A DNA stretch of 64,000 nt from Microbacterium sp. SL75 (GCF_026625865.1 NZ_CP113067.1:1054001-1118000); one strand, 5' to 3'; numbered from the stretch's first letter, positions 1 through 9,156 are shown. A program made the numbers and translations. Notes: a model not told the origin generated them from the letters alone.

Positions 1-656
1 GCGAGCGCGGAGTGCGGGCGACCGTCGCGCAGTTCGACGCGACCGACTTCGACGCGGTCCCGGATGCCGTGAACGCCATGGCCGACGAGCTCGGCGGCCT
101 CGACGTGTTCGTCAACAACGCCGGCGGCGGCATCGGCGGCAGCTTCCTCGACCTCGACTTCGACACCTGGCGCACGGACATCTCGCTCAACCTCGACGGT
201 GCCTTCCTGGCCCTTCACACCGCGGCGAAGCGCATGGTCAAGGCGGGTCGCGGCGGCCGACTCATCGTCGTCTCGAGCGTGCACGAGCACCAGCCCCGCG
301 TCGGCTCGGCCCCCTACGTCGCGGCCAAGCACGGCGTCGGCGGCCTCATCAAGACCATGGCGCTCGAACTCGGTCAGTACGGCATCACGGCCAACGCGGT
401 CGCTCCCGGCGAGATCGCCACCCCCATCAACGACATGTCCGCCGAAGATGCCGATCGCACCCACCGCCCCGGCATCCCGCTCGGCCGCCCGGGCAAGCCC
501 GACGAGGTCGCCGACGTGATCCGCTTCCTGGCGTCGCCGGCGAGCGCTTACGTCACCGGCGCGAGCTGGGTCGTCGACGGCGGGATGCTGCACATGGGCC
601 CGCAGGCGGGATCGCACATGGAGTCGGACGCCTGGCGTTCGGCCGGCGAGGAGTGA
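1..656 (+). CDS. SDR family oxidoreductase, 5' truncated by window edge
   Basis: The reading frame is open to the window start (codons from base 3), so the true start lies outside. The visible part has classical short-chain dehydrogenase landmarks: the NNAGGG segment after beta-4, a catalytic serine in VVSSVHEH, the YVAAK Tyr-x-x-x-Lys active site, and the C-terminal PGEIATP and VTGASWVVDGG segments. The N-terminal TGxxxGIG dinucleotide-binding motif is missing only because of the edge. It resembles the glucose/3-oxoacyl reductase-like SDRs; the substrate cannot be read from sequence. The small gene at 662 follows after 5 nt, so the two are probably co-transcribed. GTG at 12 would cut into the Rossmann fold and is not a credible start. 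Confidence 0.85.
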   Translation, partial: ERGVRATVAQFDATDFDAVPDAVNAMADELGGLDVFVNNAGGGIGGSFLDLDFDTWRTDISLNLDGAFLALHTAAKRMVKAGRGGRLIVVSSVHEHQPRVGSAPYVAAKHGVGGLIKTMALELGQYGITANAVAPGEIATPINDMSAEDADRTHRPGIPLGRPGKPDEVADVIRFLASPASAYVTGASWVVDGGMLHMGPQAGSHMESDAWRSAGEE

Positions 657-661
657 GAACG

Positions 662-871
662 ATGAGCGACGAGAAGAGCTTCGAAGAGAACCGTCACGAC
701 CAGCTAACGAGCGCGCCGAAGGCGACGGAGGAAGACGCGGCCCCGCGCTTCGACGTCAGCGAGCACGACGGCGTCACGCGCATCGACGTGCGCGACGACG
801 CGGCCGTCCGCCCGGGTCCGGGACAGGGCGACCCGGCGGCCGAGAGGGACGAGCCGGTCTCGGACGCCTGA
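662..871 (+). CDS. small acidic hypothetical protein (69 aa)
   Basis: A 69-codon gene with ATG at 662, preceded by GAGGAG at 648-653 with 8 nt spacing; the in-frame GTG at 653 overlaps the upstream stop and is less likely. The protein is rich in Asp, Glu, Arg and Ala, has no membrane segment or cysteine, and looks disordered. I do not recognise a family. It follows the SDR gene after 5 nt and converges on the GNAT gene with only 3 nt between stop codons, so it is probably the end of the SDR transcript. Confidence 0.55.
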   Translation: MSDEKSFEENRHDQLTSAPKATEEDAAPRFDVSEHDGVTRIDVRDDAAVRPGPGQGDPAAERDEPVSDA

Positions 872-874
872 ACC

Positions 875-1558
875 TCAGACGATGAGGTAGCCCCGGCGGT
901 CGAAGCCGCCGATCCGGCGACCGGATGCCAGGTGCCCACGCACCTCGTCGCGCACACGCCGACGCCATTCGGCGGCTGCCCGCAGGTCGCGGGCGCGCAG
1001 ACCCTCGATGTCGTCGGGCACGGGCACGACGGCCTCGATCTCGGCATCCGTCGGGGTGGGCGCGGGCGGCTCTGCGAGGGCCCAGACGGCGAGGAGCCGG
1101 TCGGACTCGTCGCCGCGGTTGACGGCGTCGGCCATCTCGCCGTACTGGTTGACGAGGTAGTCGGTCACGCGCGCGCCGAGGACGGCGAGGTTGAAGTGGG
1201 CGTTGCGGCCGACGAGCGGGTCGAAGGTCCACGTGATGCGGCCGACGCCGCGCTCGAGCGCCCACTCGCGCTGGTGGTTCTTCAGCTGCCGGCCCAGGCC
1301 GCGGCCCTGATACCCCGGGACGATCCCGGTGATGTGCGAGTGCATCGACCGCTCGGCGGGTGGACCGAAGAAGGCCGCTGACGCGCCGATCATCTCGTCG
1401 CCGTCGAAGAGTCCCACGACGTAGTTGCCGGCGTGCTCCAGCGCCCGCAGGATGTTGGCGGGCATGGTCCCGTCCTCGCCCCACACGCGATCCAGCACGC
1501 GCGCGGCCTCGTGGATGCCGTCGACGGTGTCGAGGGGGCGGATGTCGATCGCGCTCAT
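875..1558 (-). CDS. GNAT-family acetyltransferase, COG3375-like
   Basis: 227 aa. Residues about 1-150 form a GNAT fold: the acetyl-CoA loop is seen in GIVPGYQGRGLGRQLK (Q/RxxGxG/A pattern), followed by REWALERGV. The C-terminal third (after LVNQYGEM) is typical of the predicted acetyltransferases grouped in COG3375, whose substrate is unknown. ATG at 1558 is chosen because the conserved fold starts at once after it; upstream sequence in this frame only overlaps the MFS gene in another frame. It lies 32 nt downstream of the MFS gene on the same strand and may share its transcript. Family assignment is firm, substrate unknown. Confidence 0.8.
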   Translation of the reverse strand: MSAIDIRPLDTVDGIHEAARVLDRVWGEDGTMPANILRALEHAGNYVVGLFDGDEMIGASAAFFGPPAERSMHSHITGIVPGYQGRGLGRQLKNHQREWALERGVGRITWTFDPLVGRNAHFNLAVLGARVTDYLVNQYGEMADAVNRGDESDRLLAVWALAEPPAPTPTDAEIEAVVPVPDDIEGLRARDLRAAAEWRRRVRDEVRGHLASGRRIGGFDRRGYLIV

Positions 1559-1590
1559 GCTGTCGATCCTCGCATCGCGGCCCGTCCCGC

Positions 1591-2943
1591 TCACCGCGGC
1601 AGCACGCCGCCGACGTGACGGATGGTGCGCCCACGCTCGATGACGATCGCGATCCCCCCCACGAGCCACAGCGGCACCTGCGTGAGGAAGGCCAGGCGGA
1701 ACGCGTCGAGCGAGTAGGTCTCGGGGCTGCCCGCCCCCTGCACGTCCATCGCGATACCGATGAAGAGGATCGCCAGGAGTGCCGCCAAGAACCCGCCGCC
1801 GTTGACGATTCCGGTCGCGGTGCTGAGGCGGTGACTGGGCGTGAAGGTCCGTGCGTGGTCGAAGGCGATCATCGAAGCCGGTCCCCCGGTCGACAGCGCG
1901 AACATCAGCACGATGAGCAGCCACACGGGCGCCGGCCCCGGCCAGACGATCACCACGATCCACACGACCGCCTGGAACACGACCGTGGGCAGCACGAGCC
2001 AGCGAGAGCGACGGGTGGGATGCCGACTCGACAGCGCCCCGATCACGGGACCGCTCAGGATGCTGAACAGCACGAGCGAGGTCATCACGAGCGACGCGGT
2101 GGCCGGCGCCAGGCCCTCGCCCGCCGTGAGGAACGGGAATCCCCAGAGCAGCATGAACGCCGTCCCCGCGAAGGGCGTGGCGAAGTGGGACCAGAAGCCG
2201 AGGCGCGTGCCGGGGTGCGCCCACGACTCGCGGAAGCCCTGCCGCAGGTCGGGCGCCGACCGCACGACGCGGATCGCACCCGTCTGCGTGTCGACGGACG
2301 TGTCGACCGGGTCGGATCGGCGCTCGGGCGGACGGTTGCGGATGATCAGGAAGGTCAGCACCGCGAACAACAGACCGAGACCCGCGACACTGCCGAAGGC
2401 CACGCTCCAGCTCGTGGCGTGCAGCAGGGCCGCCAGCGGGACGACGGCGACGATCTGGCCGAGCTGACCGATGATGCCGGTCAGCTGCACGAGCACGGGC
2501 GCCCGCTGGGCGGGGAACCACGTCGCGATCACGCGCAGCACGCTCGGGAAGATCGCCGCGTCTCCCGCGCCGATCAGGACACGGGCCAGGATGCCGATCC
2601 CCACGGCATCCGCCGACGCCATGACGAGCTGGCCCGCGGCCATCAGGACCATGCCGATCGCGATCATCGGACGCGCGCCGAAGCGGTCGAGGAGGAGCCC
2701 GACGGGGATCTGCATCGCCCCGTAGACGAACAGTTGGATGACGGCGAACATCGACAACGCCGAGGCATCCGCCCCGAAGCGCACGGCCGCGTCGACCCCG
2801 ACGGCTGAGAGCGAGGTGCGGTTGATGATCGACACGACGTAGGCGAGCACGCCCACGCCCCACAGCGTCCAGGTGCGCCACCCCGGCCGGTCGAGGCGGA
2901 GGGAGCTGATCACGCGTTCCAGGCTATCGCCGCCCACCGACAT
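1591..2943 (-). CDS. MFS transporter
   Basis: About 450 aa with 12 predicted hydrophobic segments. The loop 2-3 MFS signature is visible as LLLDRFGARP, and a substrate-family-like stretch GAGDAAIFPSVLRVIATWFP matches anion/sugar-acid type permeases (ACS-like), though the substrate is not determinable. Two starts are possible: ATG at 2943 (MSVGGDSLERV) and GTG at 2913, which begins just before the first amphipathic region; neither has a strong Shine-Dalgarno. The TetR gene upstream on the same strand ends at 3105, and a long hairpin (3016-3078) lies between them, so this gene probably has its own promoter or is read through weakly. Confidence 0.8.
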   Translation of the reverse strand: MSVGGDSLERVISSLRLDRPGWRTWTLWGVGVLAYVVSIINRTSLSAVGVDAAVRFGADASALSMFAVIQLFVYGAMQIPVGLLLDRFGARPMIAIGMVLMAAGQLVMASADAVGIGILARVLIGAGDAAIFPSVLRVIATWFPAQRAPVLVQLTGIIGQLGQIVAVVPLAALLHATSWSVAFGSVAGLGLLFAVLTFLIIRNRPPERRSDPVDTSVDTQTGAIRVVRSAPDLRQGFRESWAHPGTRLGFWSHFATPFAGTAFMLLWGFPFLTAGEGLAPATASLVMTSLVLFSILSGPVIGALSSRHPTRRSRWLVLPTVVFQAVVWIVVIVWPGPAPVWLLIVLMFALSTGGPASMIAFDHARTFTPSHRLSTATGIVNGGGFLAALLAILFIGIAMDVQGAGSPETYSLDAFRLAFLTQVPLWLVGGIAIVIERGRTIRHVGGVLPR

Positions 2944-3015
2944 CGGCGGCGGGGCGGTCCTGCTCGGCGCGCGACCGGTGCGCCGGCCCGTGTTGCGGGG
3001 TGAGCACTCTCCGCA

Positions 3016-3078
3016 CCGGGGCGCGATCGGTGCACTGGGGCGCGCACTGACCGCACCAGTGCACGAATCGCGCCCCGG
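3016..3078. repeat. long intergenic inverted repeat (23-bp arms)
   Basis: Arms 3016-3038 and 3056-3078 match at 21 of 23 positions as reverse complements, with a 17-nt loop. The arms begin CCGGGGCGCGAT and end GTGCACTGG. No T-tract follows on either strand. It lies between the TetR stop and the MFS start, both on the minus strand. It could act as an intrinsic terminator lacking a U-tract, or be a large operator. Confidence 0.7.
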
Positions 3079-3104
3079 CGCAGGCCGGATCCTCCGCGGG
3101 TCGT

Positions 3105-3680
3105 CTACGCAGACGGACCGGCGTCGAGAACGTCCGCCATCTCGTCGCGCACTCGTTCGAGGTGCTGCACCAGGGGCGTGCGCGCCTCGTCGTCCGCCCA
3201 CTGCTCCAGAGCCGTCTGCAGCAGCTCGACCGCGACGCCCGCGAGCACGCGCGCTCGCAGCGCATCGACGCCCCGTGCGCGATAGCCCTCGGCCACGGCG
3301 GCGCGCAGATCGGCCTGCTTCTGCAGATCGCGCTCGCGAAGGGAGGGCTCGGCCTCGATGAGCCGCCGCGCGGCCACGATCTCGTCGCGGCGGGGCTCGA
3401 ACCGTTCGGCGGCGAGGGTCTGGAATCCGGCCCAGGCGATCGCGAAGGGCGGCGTCTCGGCGGGAGCGGCCGCGAGCATCTCGGCGGCGAGCCGGGGGAT
3501 CTCGTCATCTCCGAAGAACACCTCGCGCTTGTCGCCGAAGTGACGGAAGAACGTCCGGCGCGTCACCCCCGCTCGCTCGACGATGTCGGGCACCGTCGTC
3601 GCCTCGAAGCCGCGTTCCGCGAAGAGCTGCATGGCCGCCGCGCGCAGACGCTCTCGTGTATCGGGTGCCCATCTGGCCAT
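3105..3680 (-). CDS. TetR-family transcriptional repressor
   Basis: 191 aa. The N-terminal 60 residues are a TetR helix-turn-helix (ATTVPDIVERAGVTRRTFFRHFGDK, given here as its two halves ATTVPDIVERAGV and TRRTFFRHFGDK), followed by an all-helical ligand-binding domain. The start ATG at 3680 lies exactly 7 nt after a TAGGAT -10 box (3687-3692 on the complement), predicting a leaderless mRNA. It is divergent from the oxidoreductase at 3762, and the 81-bp gap holds two palindromes (3699-3711, 3729-3741). By analogy with QorR/TetR divergons it most likely represses both itself and the oxidoreductase; the inducer is unknown. Confidence 0.9.
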   Translation of the reverse strand: MARWAPDTRERLRAAAMQLFAERGFEATTVPDIVERAGVTRRTFFRHFGDKREVFFGDDEIPRLAAEMLAAAPAETPPFAIAWAGFQTLAAERFEPRRDEIVAARRLIEAEPSLRERDLQKQADLRAAVAEGYRARGVDALRARVLAGVAVELLQTALEQWADDEARTPLVQHLERVRDEMADVLDAGPSA

Positions 3681-3698
3681 GCCGCGATCCTACGTGAC

Positions 3699-3741
3699 GA
3701 CACCTGGTGTCATCACGTCTATAGTGAAGACACTCCGTGTC
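3699..3741. promoter_or_regulatory. paired TetR operator candidates in divergent promoter
   Basis: Two palindromes of the form GACAC-N3-GTGTC: 3699-3711 (GACACCTGGTGTC, perfect) and 3729-3741 (GACACTCCGTGTC). Their centres are 30 bp apart, about three helical turns, and both are followed by CATC. A TATAGT -10 candidate for the rightward gene (3720-3725) lies between them. The TetR gene's own -10 box is at 3687-3692. Confidence 0.7.
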
Positions 3742-3761
3742 ATCGCACGAAAGGTGCCCCC

Positions 3762-4880
3762 ATGCCCGTCCACGCCGCAGCGACACTCCCCGCCCCTCGC
3801 ACCGCGCTCAGCCCCGCCACCCTCGAGACCCCGATGCCGGCCGCCGACGAGGTGCTCGTGCGCGTGAGCGCGGTGGCGATCAACCCCGTCGACTGGGTCA
3901 TCCAGGGCACCGGTCGCGTCACCTATCGGTGGCTGCGCACCCCCGCCGTCCTGGGCTCCGACGTGGCGGGCGAGGTCGTCGCGGTCGGCGCGGACGTGAC
4001 GCGATTCCACGTCGGACAGCGCGTCTTCGGACTCGCGACCGGCACCGACCGCGGGAGGGACCCGCTCCGCGAGGGGGCCTTCCAGGACTACACGACCCTG
4101 CTCGAGCGCCTCACGGCCCCGACCCCCGAGAATCTCTCCGACGAGGAGGCCGCCGTCTTCCCGCTCGGCCTCTCCACGGCCGCTTGCGCCCTGTTCCAGC
4201 CGCAGCATCTCGGACTCCGGATGCCGGGTGACCCGGCGTCCGCTGCCGAGAACGGCGTCGTGGCGATCTGGGGCGGATCCACCAGCGTGGGCATGAACGC
4301 CATCCAACTGGCGCGCGCAGCCGGCTACGACGTGGTGACCACGGCATCCGGGAAGAACGCCGAGACCGTGCGCTCGCTCGGCGCGGGGGACGTCGTCGAT
4401 CATCGCTCCCCCTCGGCGGTGGACGACCTCGTCGCGGCCGTGGCCGGACGCTCCGTCGTCGGCGCCGTCGCTCTCGGCGCGGGTTCGACCGACGCGTGCC
4501 TCGAGGTGCTGTCGCGGACGGGTGGGAAGCGGCTGGCCATGGCCAGCACGCCGATCTCGCTCGACTCCCTCGTCGGGAGCCGCCGCCTGTTCCCGGCCAT
4601 GCTGCCGGTGTTCGCTCGCATCGGGCTCGGGACGGTGCGTTCGAACCTGCGCGCCCGGCGCCTCGGCATCCGCGCGGGTTTCGTCTGGGGCAGCAGCCTG
4701 CGCGACGACGCCATGGGTCCGCGCCTCTGGGGCGAGGTGGTGCCGCGGATGCTGGCCGAGGGGGCCCTGCGCCCGGCGCCGGCGCCGCTCGTCGTCGGGG
4801 AGGGCCTCGGCGCGCTGCAGGACGCTCTCGATCGGCAGCGCGCGGGCGTCTCGGCGCAGAAGGTGGTCGTGCGTCTCTGA
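3762..4880 (+). CDS. zinc-independent MDR oxidoreductase (quinone oxidoreductase-like)
   Basis: 372 aa, medium-chain dehydrogenase/reductase. The N-terminal GroES-like domain has AINPVDWVIQG and LGSDVAGEVVAVG; the Rossmann domain has WGGSTSVGMNAIQLARAAG at about 165-185. The catalytic and structural zinc cysteines of alcohol dehydrogenases are absent, placing it with zeta-crystallin/enoyl-reductase-like NADPH quinone or enone reductases. ATG at 3762 has GAAAGG 8 nt upstream. It is divergent from a TetR gene with which it shares two palindromic operators, so expression is probably induced by an electrophile or quinone-like ligand; that last point is inference. Confidence 0.85.
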   Translation: MPVHAAATLPAPRTALSPATLETPMPAADEVLVRVSAVAINPVDWVIQGTGRVTYRWLRTPAVLGSDVAGEVVAVGADVTRFHVGQRVFGLATGTDRGRDPLREGAFQDYTTLLERLTAPTPENLSDEEAAVFPLGLSTAACALFQPQHLGLRMPGDPASAAENGVVAIWGGSTSVGMNAIQLARAAGYDVVTTASGKNAETVRSLGAGDVVDHRSPSAVDDLVAAVAGRSVVGAVALGAGSTDACLEVLSRTGGKRLAMASTPISLDSLVGSRRLFPAMLPVFARIGLGTVRSNLRARRLGIRAGFVWGSSLRDDAMGPRLWGEVVPRMLAEGALRPAPAPLVVGEGLGALQDALDRQRAGVSAQKVVVRL

Positions 4881-5008
4881 GTCCGCGGGGCGGGCACCTC
4901 GGTCTCACCGTCGCCCGAGCGGGACGGGCGGCCTCGGCCCTCCGAGCGCGGGCAGACCGCTCCGCACCCGTGGTCGGAGACGCCACCCGCGCACGGCAGA
5001 ATGGTCCG

Positions 5009-5890
<882 letters not shown>

Positions 5891-5990
5891 ACCCCGGATG
5901 CCGCGCCCTGGCGGCCACGCGCCGTGCGGCTCCCGTGAGCACGGCCGGGCGTGTGCCCCTCCGCCGACGCGAGAAGCCCCTGACCACCGC

Positions 5991-6055
5991 GAGACGGCAT
6001 CTCGCTGACATCTCGGTTGCACGCTGCAACGGTTTCGTCAGCGAAATGCCGTCTC
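5991..6055. repeat. nested intergenic hairpin between convergent genes
   Basis: Outer arms 5991-6009 and 6037-6055 match at 18 of 19 bases (GAGACGGCATCTCGCTGAC on the left). Inside, after a 6x6 unpaired loop, lies a second perfect stem GTTGCA/TGCAAC (6016-6021, 6025-6030) around CGC. It sits between purU and the FHA gene, whose 3' ends face each other, so a bidirectional terminator role is plausible although there is no T-tract. Confidence 0.75.
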
Positions 6056-6094
6056 GACGCCGAAGGGGCCCGCGGGACGACCGGCGCGTGAGCG

Positions 6095-6985
6095 CTACTC
6101 CGGATCGGTCGCCCGACTGAGTGGACCCGAGCCGCCGCGCGGCGGCTGCTTGCGCTGATCCGAGAGCTCGCCGCCCTGGCGGCCCCCGTACGGTCGGCCG
6201 TGGTCGGCGAACTCGGCGCGGAAGTACGCCAGTCGCCAGTCACCCAGCTCGATGCGCGCGCCCGTGCGCAGGATGCGACCGCCGCCGGAACGCCCCGGGC
6301 CCTGTTCTCGCGCCCCGCCGCCCCCGACCGCGTCGAAGCCGTAGAGCACGTACTCGTCGTCGCCCTCGTGCCGGATCTCGGCGTGTACCGGCGCGAGCCC
6401 CGGCAGGCGCAGGTCTGCGCCCTCGCCCGACCCGATGACCGTCGTGGTCGGCAGCAGGTCGAACTCGCGCGGGCGCGAGCCGTCCCACGTCGCGTCGCCC
6501 ACCGCGAAGATCAGGCGCGGGCGGCCGGATCCGGGCGTGTAGTGCGTCGTCGTGATGCGCCGTCGCACCGTGCGATTGACCGTCGGCACCAGCGGCAGCG
6601 GCGTCCCGGGCGGGATCGGGAACGTCAACGCCCGCCCTTTGTTGCGGCGGGTGAGCAGCGGCGCGACCGCCCCCACCGACCCCAGCCGGATGTGGCGCGA
6701 CCCGGTGATCGCCCGCTGAAGAGCACTCTTCTTCACGTCCCCGAGGTGCAGGATCGGCCCGTCCGGGCCCTCGAGCCTCACGGAGATGCCTCGGGATGCC
6801 AGGGCGTCGGCCACCGTGGACAGCTCGGCGAGTGTGCGTCGGCCGTTGCCGGGCAGCCGCGAGGGGTCGCTCACGACGATGCGCACCTCGGTGCCCGCGG
6901 CCGTGATCGTACCCTCGAACGGCGGGGTGTCGGCATCCTGTCCCTCGTGCTCCGAGAAGGCGAGGTCGATGTCGAGGCGCACCAT
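6095..6985 (-). CDS. FHA domain-containing protein
   Basis: 296 aa. The C-terminal part (about 165-270) is a forkhead-associated, phosphothreonine-binding domain: the core reads IGSGEGADLRLPGLAPVHAEI, with the conserved Gly-Ser and His; the usual Ser-x-x-His serine is replaced by Pro-Val-His. The first 150 residues contain a FEGTITAAGTEVRIVVSDPS-like beta-rich region I do not recognise. The tail after 270 is charged, Gly/Arg/Gln rich and probably disordered. Start ATG at 6985 follows the 91-aa gene by 14 nt on the same strand, so the two are co-transcribed. FHA proteins usually work with Ser/Thr kinases, but none is nearby. Confidence 0.8.
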   Translation of the reverse strand: MVRLDIDLAFSEHEGQDADTPPFEGTITAAGTEVRIVVSDPSRLPGNGRRTLAELSTVADALASRGISVRLEGPDGPILHLGDVKKSALQRAITGSRHIRLGSVGAVAPLLTRRNKGRALTFPIPPGTPLPLVPTVNRTVRRRITTTHYTPGSGRPRLIFAVGDATWDGSRPREFDLLPTTTVIGSGEGADLRLPGLAPVHAEIRHEGDDEYVLYGFDAVGGGGAREQGPGRSGGGRILRTGARIELGDWRLAYFRAEFADHGRPYGGRQGGELSDQRKQPPRGGSGPLSRATDPE

Positions 6986-6999
6986 GACGGCGCCGCCCC

Positions 7000-7275
7000 T
7001 CAGTTGCCGCGGTACGGGTCGGACCCGGCCGCGGTGTCGTCGCTCGTGGTGACGCGGAGGGTGCCGTTGAGCTTCCAGGTCGCACGGGGAGCGTCGGGGC
7101 CGATGTCGCGCGGCACCTCGACGGTCATGTCGACGAACGAGTAGTTCACGGCGGCGCCGCGACCGGTCAGGTACGACCACATCTCGCGGCCGAGGTCGGT
7201 CCAGTCGGTGATGGAGTGCGCCTCGGGCCCGGTGGAACTGGCGAACGGATCGCTCGCGGGGGTGGTGTCCGACAT
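7000..7275 (-). CDS. hypothetical protein (91 aa) in operon with FHA gene
   Basis: 91 aa, start ATG 7275 with AGAAGGGA about 10 nt upstream. No membrane segment, no cysteine; the middle reads WSYLTGRGAAVNYSFVDMTVEVP, with beta-strand character and a short acidic C-terminus. I do not recognise a domain. It precedes the FHA-domain gene by 14 nt on the same strand and probably forms a two-gene unit with it, so a partner or client of the FHA protein is a reasonable guess but only inference. The divergent ArsR-type regulator gene starts 154 nt away. Confidence 0.65.
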   Translation of the reverse strand: MSDTTPASDPFASSTGPEAHSITDWTDLGREMWSYLTGRGAAVNYSFVDMTVEVPRDIGPDAPRATWKLNGTLRVTTSDDTAAGSDPYRGN

Positions 7276-7394
7276 GGCTTCGGTCCCTTCTTTCGCTTCG
7301 AGGCCACCAGCGTCCCAGCGGGTCGGGGCGCGACAGCGGGGATTGCGCTCGGGCGCGTGGTGCGGGACCATCTGCCCGACCCCCAAAGAGACGT

Positions 7395-7423
7395 TTGACG
7401 GTCGCGGTCGGACGCGCCACGAT
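7395..7423 (+). promoter_or_regulatory. promoter of ArsR-type regulator / MFS operon
   Basis: TTGACG (7395-7400), 17 nt, then CACGAT (7418-7423). The ATG at 7430 is exactly 7 nt after the -10 box, so transcription should start at the A of the start codon and give a leaderless mRNA. Confidence 0.7.
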
Positions 7424-7429
7424 GGCGGG

Positions 7430-7954
7430 ATGTCCCGGATCGACGAGCTGCGCGCGACCGCGCACCCCCTGCGCCTGCGCCTGCTGTCGCTGCTCACCGG
7501 CGCGGCGATGAGCGCCGCCGAGGCCGGGCGCGAACTCGGCGTCTCGCAGGCGTCGGCCAGTTACCACCTGCGCGTACTCGAGCGGGCGGGTCTGATCCGC
7601 GTCGTCGAGGTGGTGCGGCTGCGCGGCGGAGAGGCACGGCGATACCGCCACGAGAGCTCGTCCCGACGATACGATCCCGACGCTCACACCGGCGAGCGCT
7701 CGCCCGAGAGCGAAGAGGAGTACGTCGAAGCGCTGATCGACGAGCTCCGGCGCCGCGCACGCGCCCGGAGCGATGGGCCGGCTCTGACCGCGGATGCCGA
7801 GCTCTGGGTCGACCCGCAGGTCTGGGCCCGCATCGTCCGGCACGTCGGCGAGGCATCGGCTCTCCTGCATGCCGCGGCCCGACCTCCGCGGACCGTCGGG
7901 ACGCGACCGGTGTCGATGACGACCGCCCTCTTCCCGCTCCGGCACCCCCGATGA
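7430..7954 (+). CDS. ArsR-type winged-helix transcriptional regulator
   Basis: 174 aa. Residues about 1-75 form an ArsR-like winged helix: PLRLRLLSLLTG, then AAEAGRELGVSQASASYHLR as recognition helices and ERAGLIRVVEV leading to the wing. The C-terminal half is charged and helical with no cysteine metal site, so it is a ligand or partner-dependent regulator rather than a classic metal sensor. The gene is probably leaderless (see promoter 7395-7423). Its stop overlaps the start of the MFS gene by 4 nt (ATGA), so the two are translationally coupled and the permease is its likely regulatory partner. Confidence 0.85.
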   Translation: MSRIDELRATAHPLRLRLLSLLTGAAMSAAEAGRELGVSQASASYHLRVLERAGLIRVVEVVRLRGGEARRYRHESSSRRYDPDAHTGERSPESEEEYVEALIDELRRRARARSDGPALTADAELWVDPQVWARIVRHVGEASALLHAAARPPRTVGTRPVSMTTALFPLRHPR

Positions 7955-9156
7955 CCGGTCCCCTCGCCCACGCGCCGTTCCGCTGGCTGCTCGCCGCACG
8001 CACCACGGCGATCATCGGCAACGCCGTCGCACCCATCGCCCTCGCCTTCGCCGTGCTCGATCTGACCGGGTCGGCCGCCGACCTGGGTCTCGTCGTGGCC
8101 GCCCGCTCGGTCGCGAACGTCGCGATGCTGCTCTTCGGCGGCGTGCTCGCCGACCGCCTCCCCCGCGGGGCGGTACTGGTGGGATCCTCTCTGGCGGCCG
8201 CCGCCACCCAGGGCACGATCGCCGTGCTCGTGCTCACCGGAACCGCCGGCATCCCGATCCTCATCCTGCTCAGCGTCGTGAACGGCGCCGTCGCGGCGGT
8301 GAGCCTTCCGGCGGCGGCCGCCCTCGTCCCCGACACCGTTCCGGTCGCCCTGCTGCGGCCGGCGAACGCTCTGCTGCGTCTCGGTCTGAACGGCGGCGGC
8401 ATCGTCGGCGCCTCCGTCGGTGCGGTGGTGGTCGCCGCGGTCGGCCCCGGGTGGGGCCTGGCGATGGACGCTGCGGCTTTCGCCGTCGCGGCGGTGTTCT
8501 TCACCCGCCTGCGCCTTCCCGCGAGAACGGATGCCGTCGACCCCGGCGCGGCGGCATCGGTCTGGGCCGACCTGCGCGGGGGGTGGCGCGAGTTCGCGAG
8601 CCGCCGGTGGATCTGGATCGTCGTGCTGCAGTTCGCCGTGCTCAACGCCGCGTTCGTCGGGGCCACCACCGTGCTCGGCCCTCTCGTGGCCGACGAGACC
8701 TTCGGTCGCGGCGGATGGGGACTCGTCGTCGCCGCGCAGACCGCCGGTCTCGCGGTGGGCGCCGTGATCGCCCTGCGATGGCGCCCGCGCCACGCCCTCG
8801 GTCTCGGCGTCGCGGGCATGGCATTGGTCGCCCTTCCGGTCGCGGTCCTCGCGGTGCAACCGACGCTCGCGCTCCTCGTGGGCGCGTTCGCCGTCGGAGG
8901 GGCCGCGATCGAGCTGTTCGCGATCGCATGGGATCAGTCGCTGCAGACGCAGGTTCCGCGCGAGGCGCTGTCGCGCGTGTACTCGTACGACATGGTCGGA
9001 TCGTTCGTGGCGGTCCCGCTCGGGGAGATCCTGGTCGGGCCCCTGGCGCACGAGCTCGGAGCGACCCCCGTGCTTCTCGGGTGCGCGGCGATCATCGTGC
9101 TGGCGACGGTGTTCGCGGCCTGCTCGCGCAGCGTGTGGCGCGTGCGAACCGCCTGA
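7951..9156 (+). CDS. MFS transporter (MFS_3/DUF894-like exporter)
   Basis: 401 aa with about 12 hydrophobic segments and no signal peptide. The loop after helix 2 carries GGVLADRLPRGAVL, the MFS signature. Overall it resembles the efflux-type group of enterobactin exporter-like and macrolide exporter-like permeases. ATG at 7951 overlaps the regulator stop by 4 nt. The two-gene unit, regulator plus exporter, is the common plan of a drug or metabolite efflux operon; the substrate is unknown. The gene ends 6 nt from the stop of the convergent serine-hydrolase-like gene, leaving no room for a separate terminator. Confidence 0.85.
   Translation: MTGPLAHAPFRWLLAARTTAIIGNAVAPIALAFAVLDLTGSAADLGLVVAARSVANVAMLLFGGVLADRLPRGAVLVGSSLAAAATQGTIAVLVLTGTAGIPILILLSVVNGAVAAVSLPAAAALVPDTVPVALLRPANALLRLGLNGGGIVGASVGAVVVAAVGPGWGLAMDAAAFAVAAVFFTRLRLPARTDAVDPGAAASVWADLRGGWREFASRRWIWIVVLQFAVLNAAFVGATTVLGPLVADETFGRGGWGLVVAAQTAGLAVGAVIALRWRPRHALGLGVAGMALVALPVAVLAVQPTLALLVGAFAVGGAAIELFAIAWDQSLQTQVPREALSRVYSYDMVGSFVAVPLGEILVGPLAHELGATPVLLGCAAIIVLATVFAACSRSVWRVRTA

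Noticed and set aside
1360..2808. 482-codon plus-strand frame over the MFS gene
   Set aside because: Arg/Asp/Glu-rich shadow of the permease on the other strand; the permease frame has clear MFS motifs.
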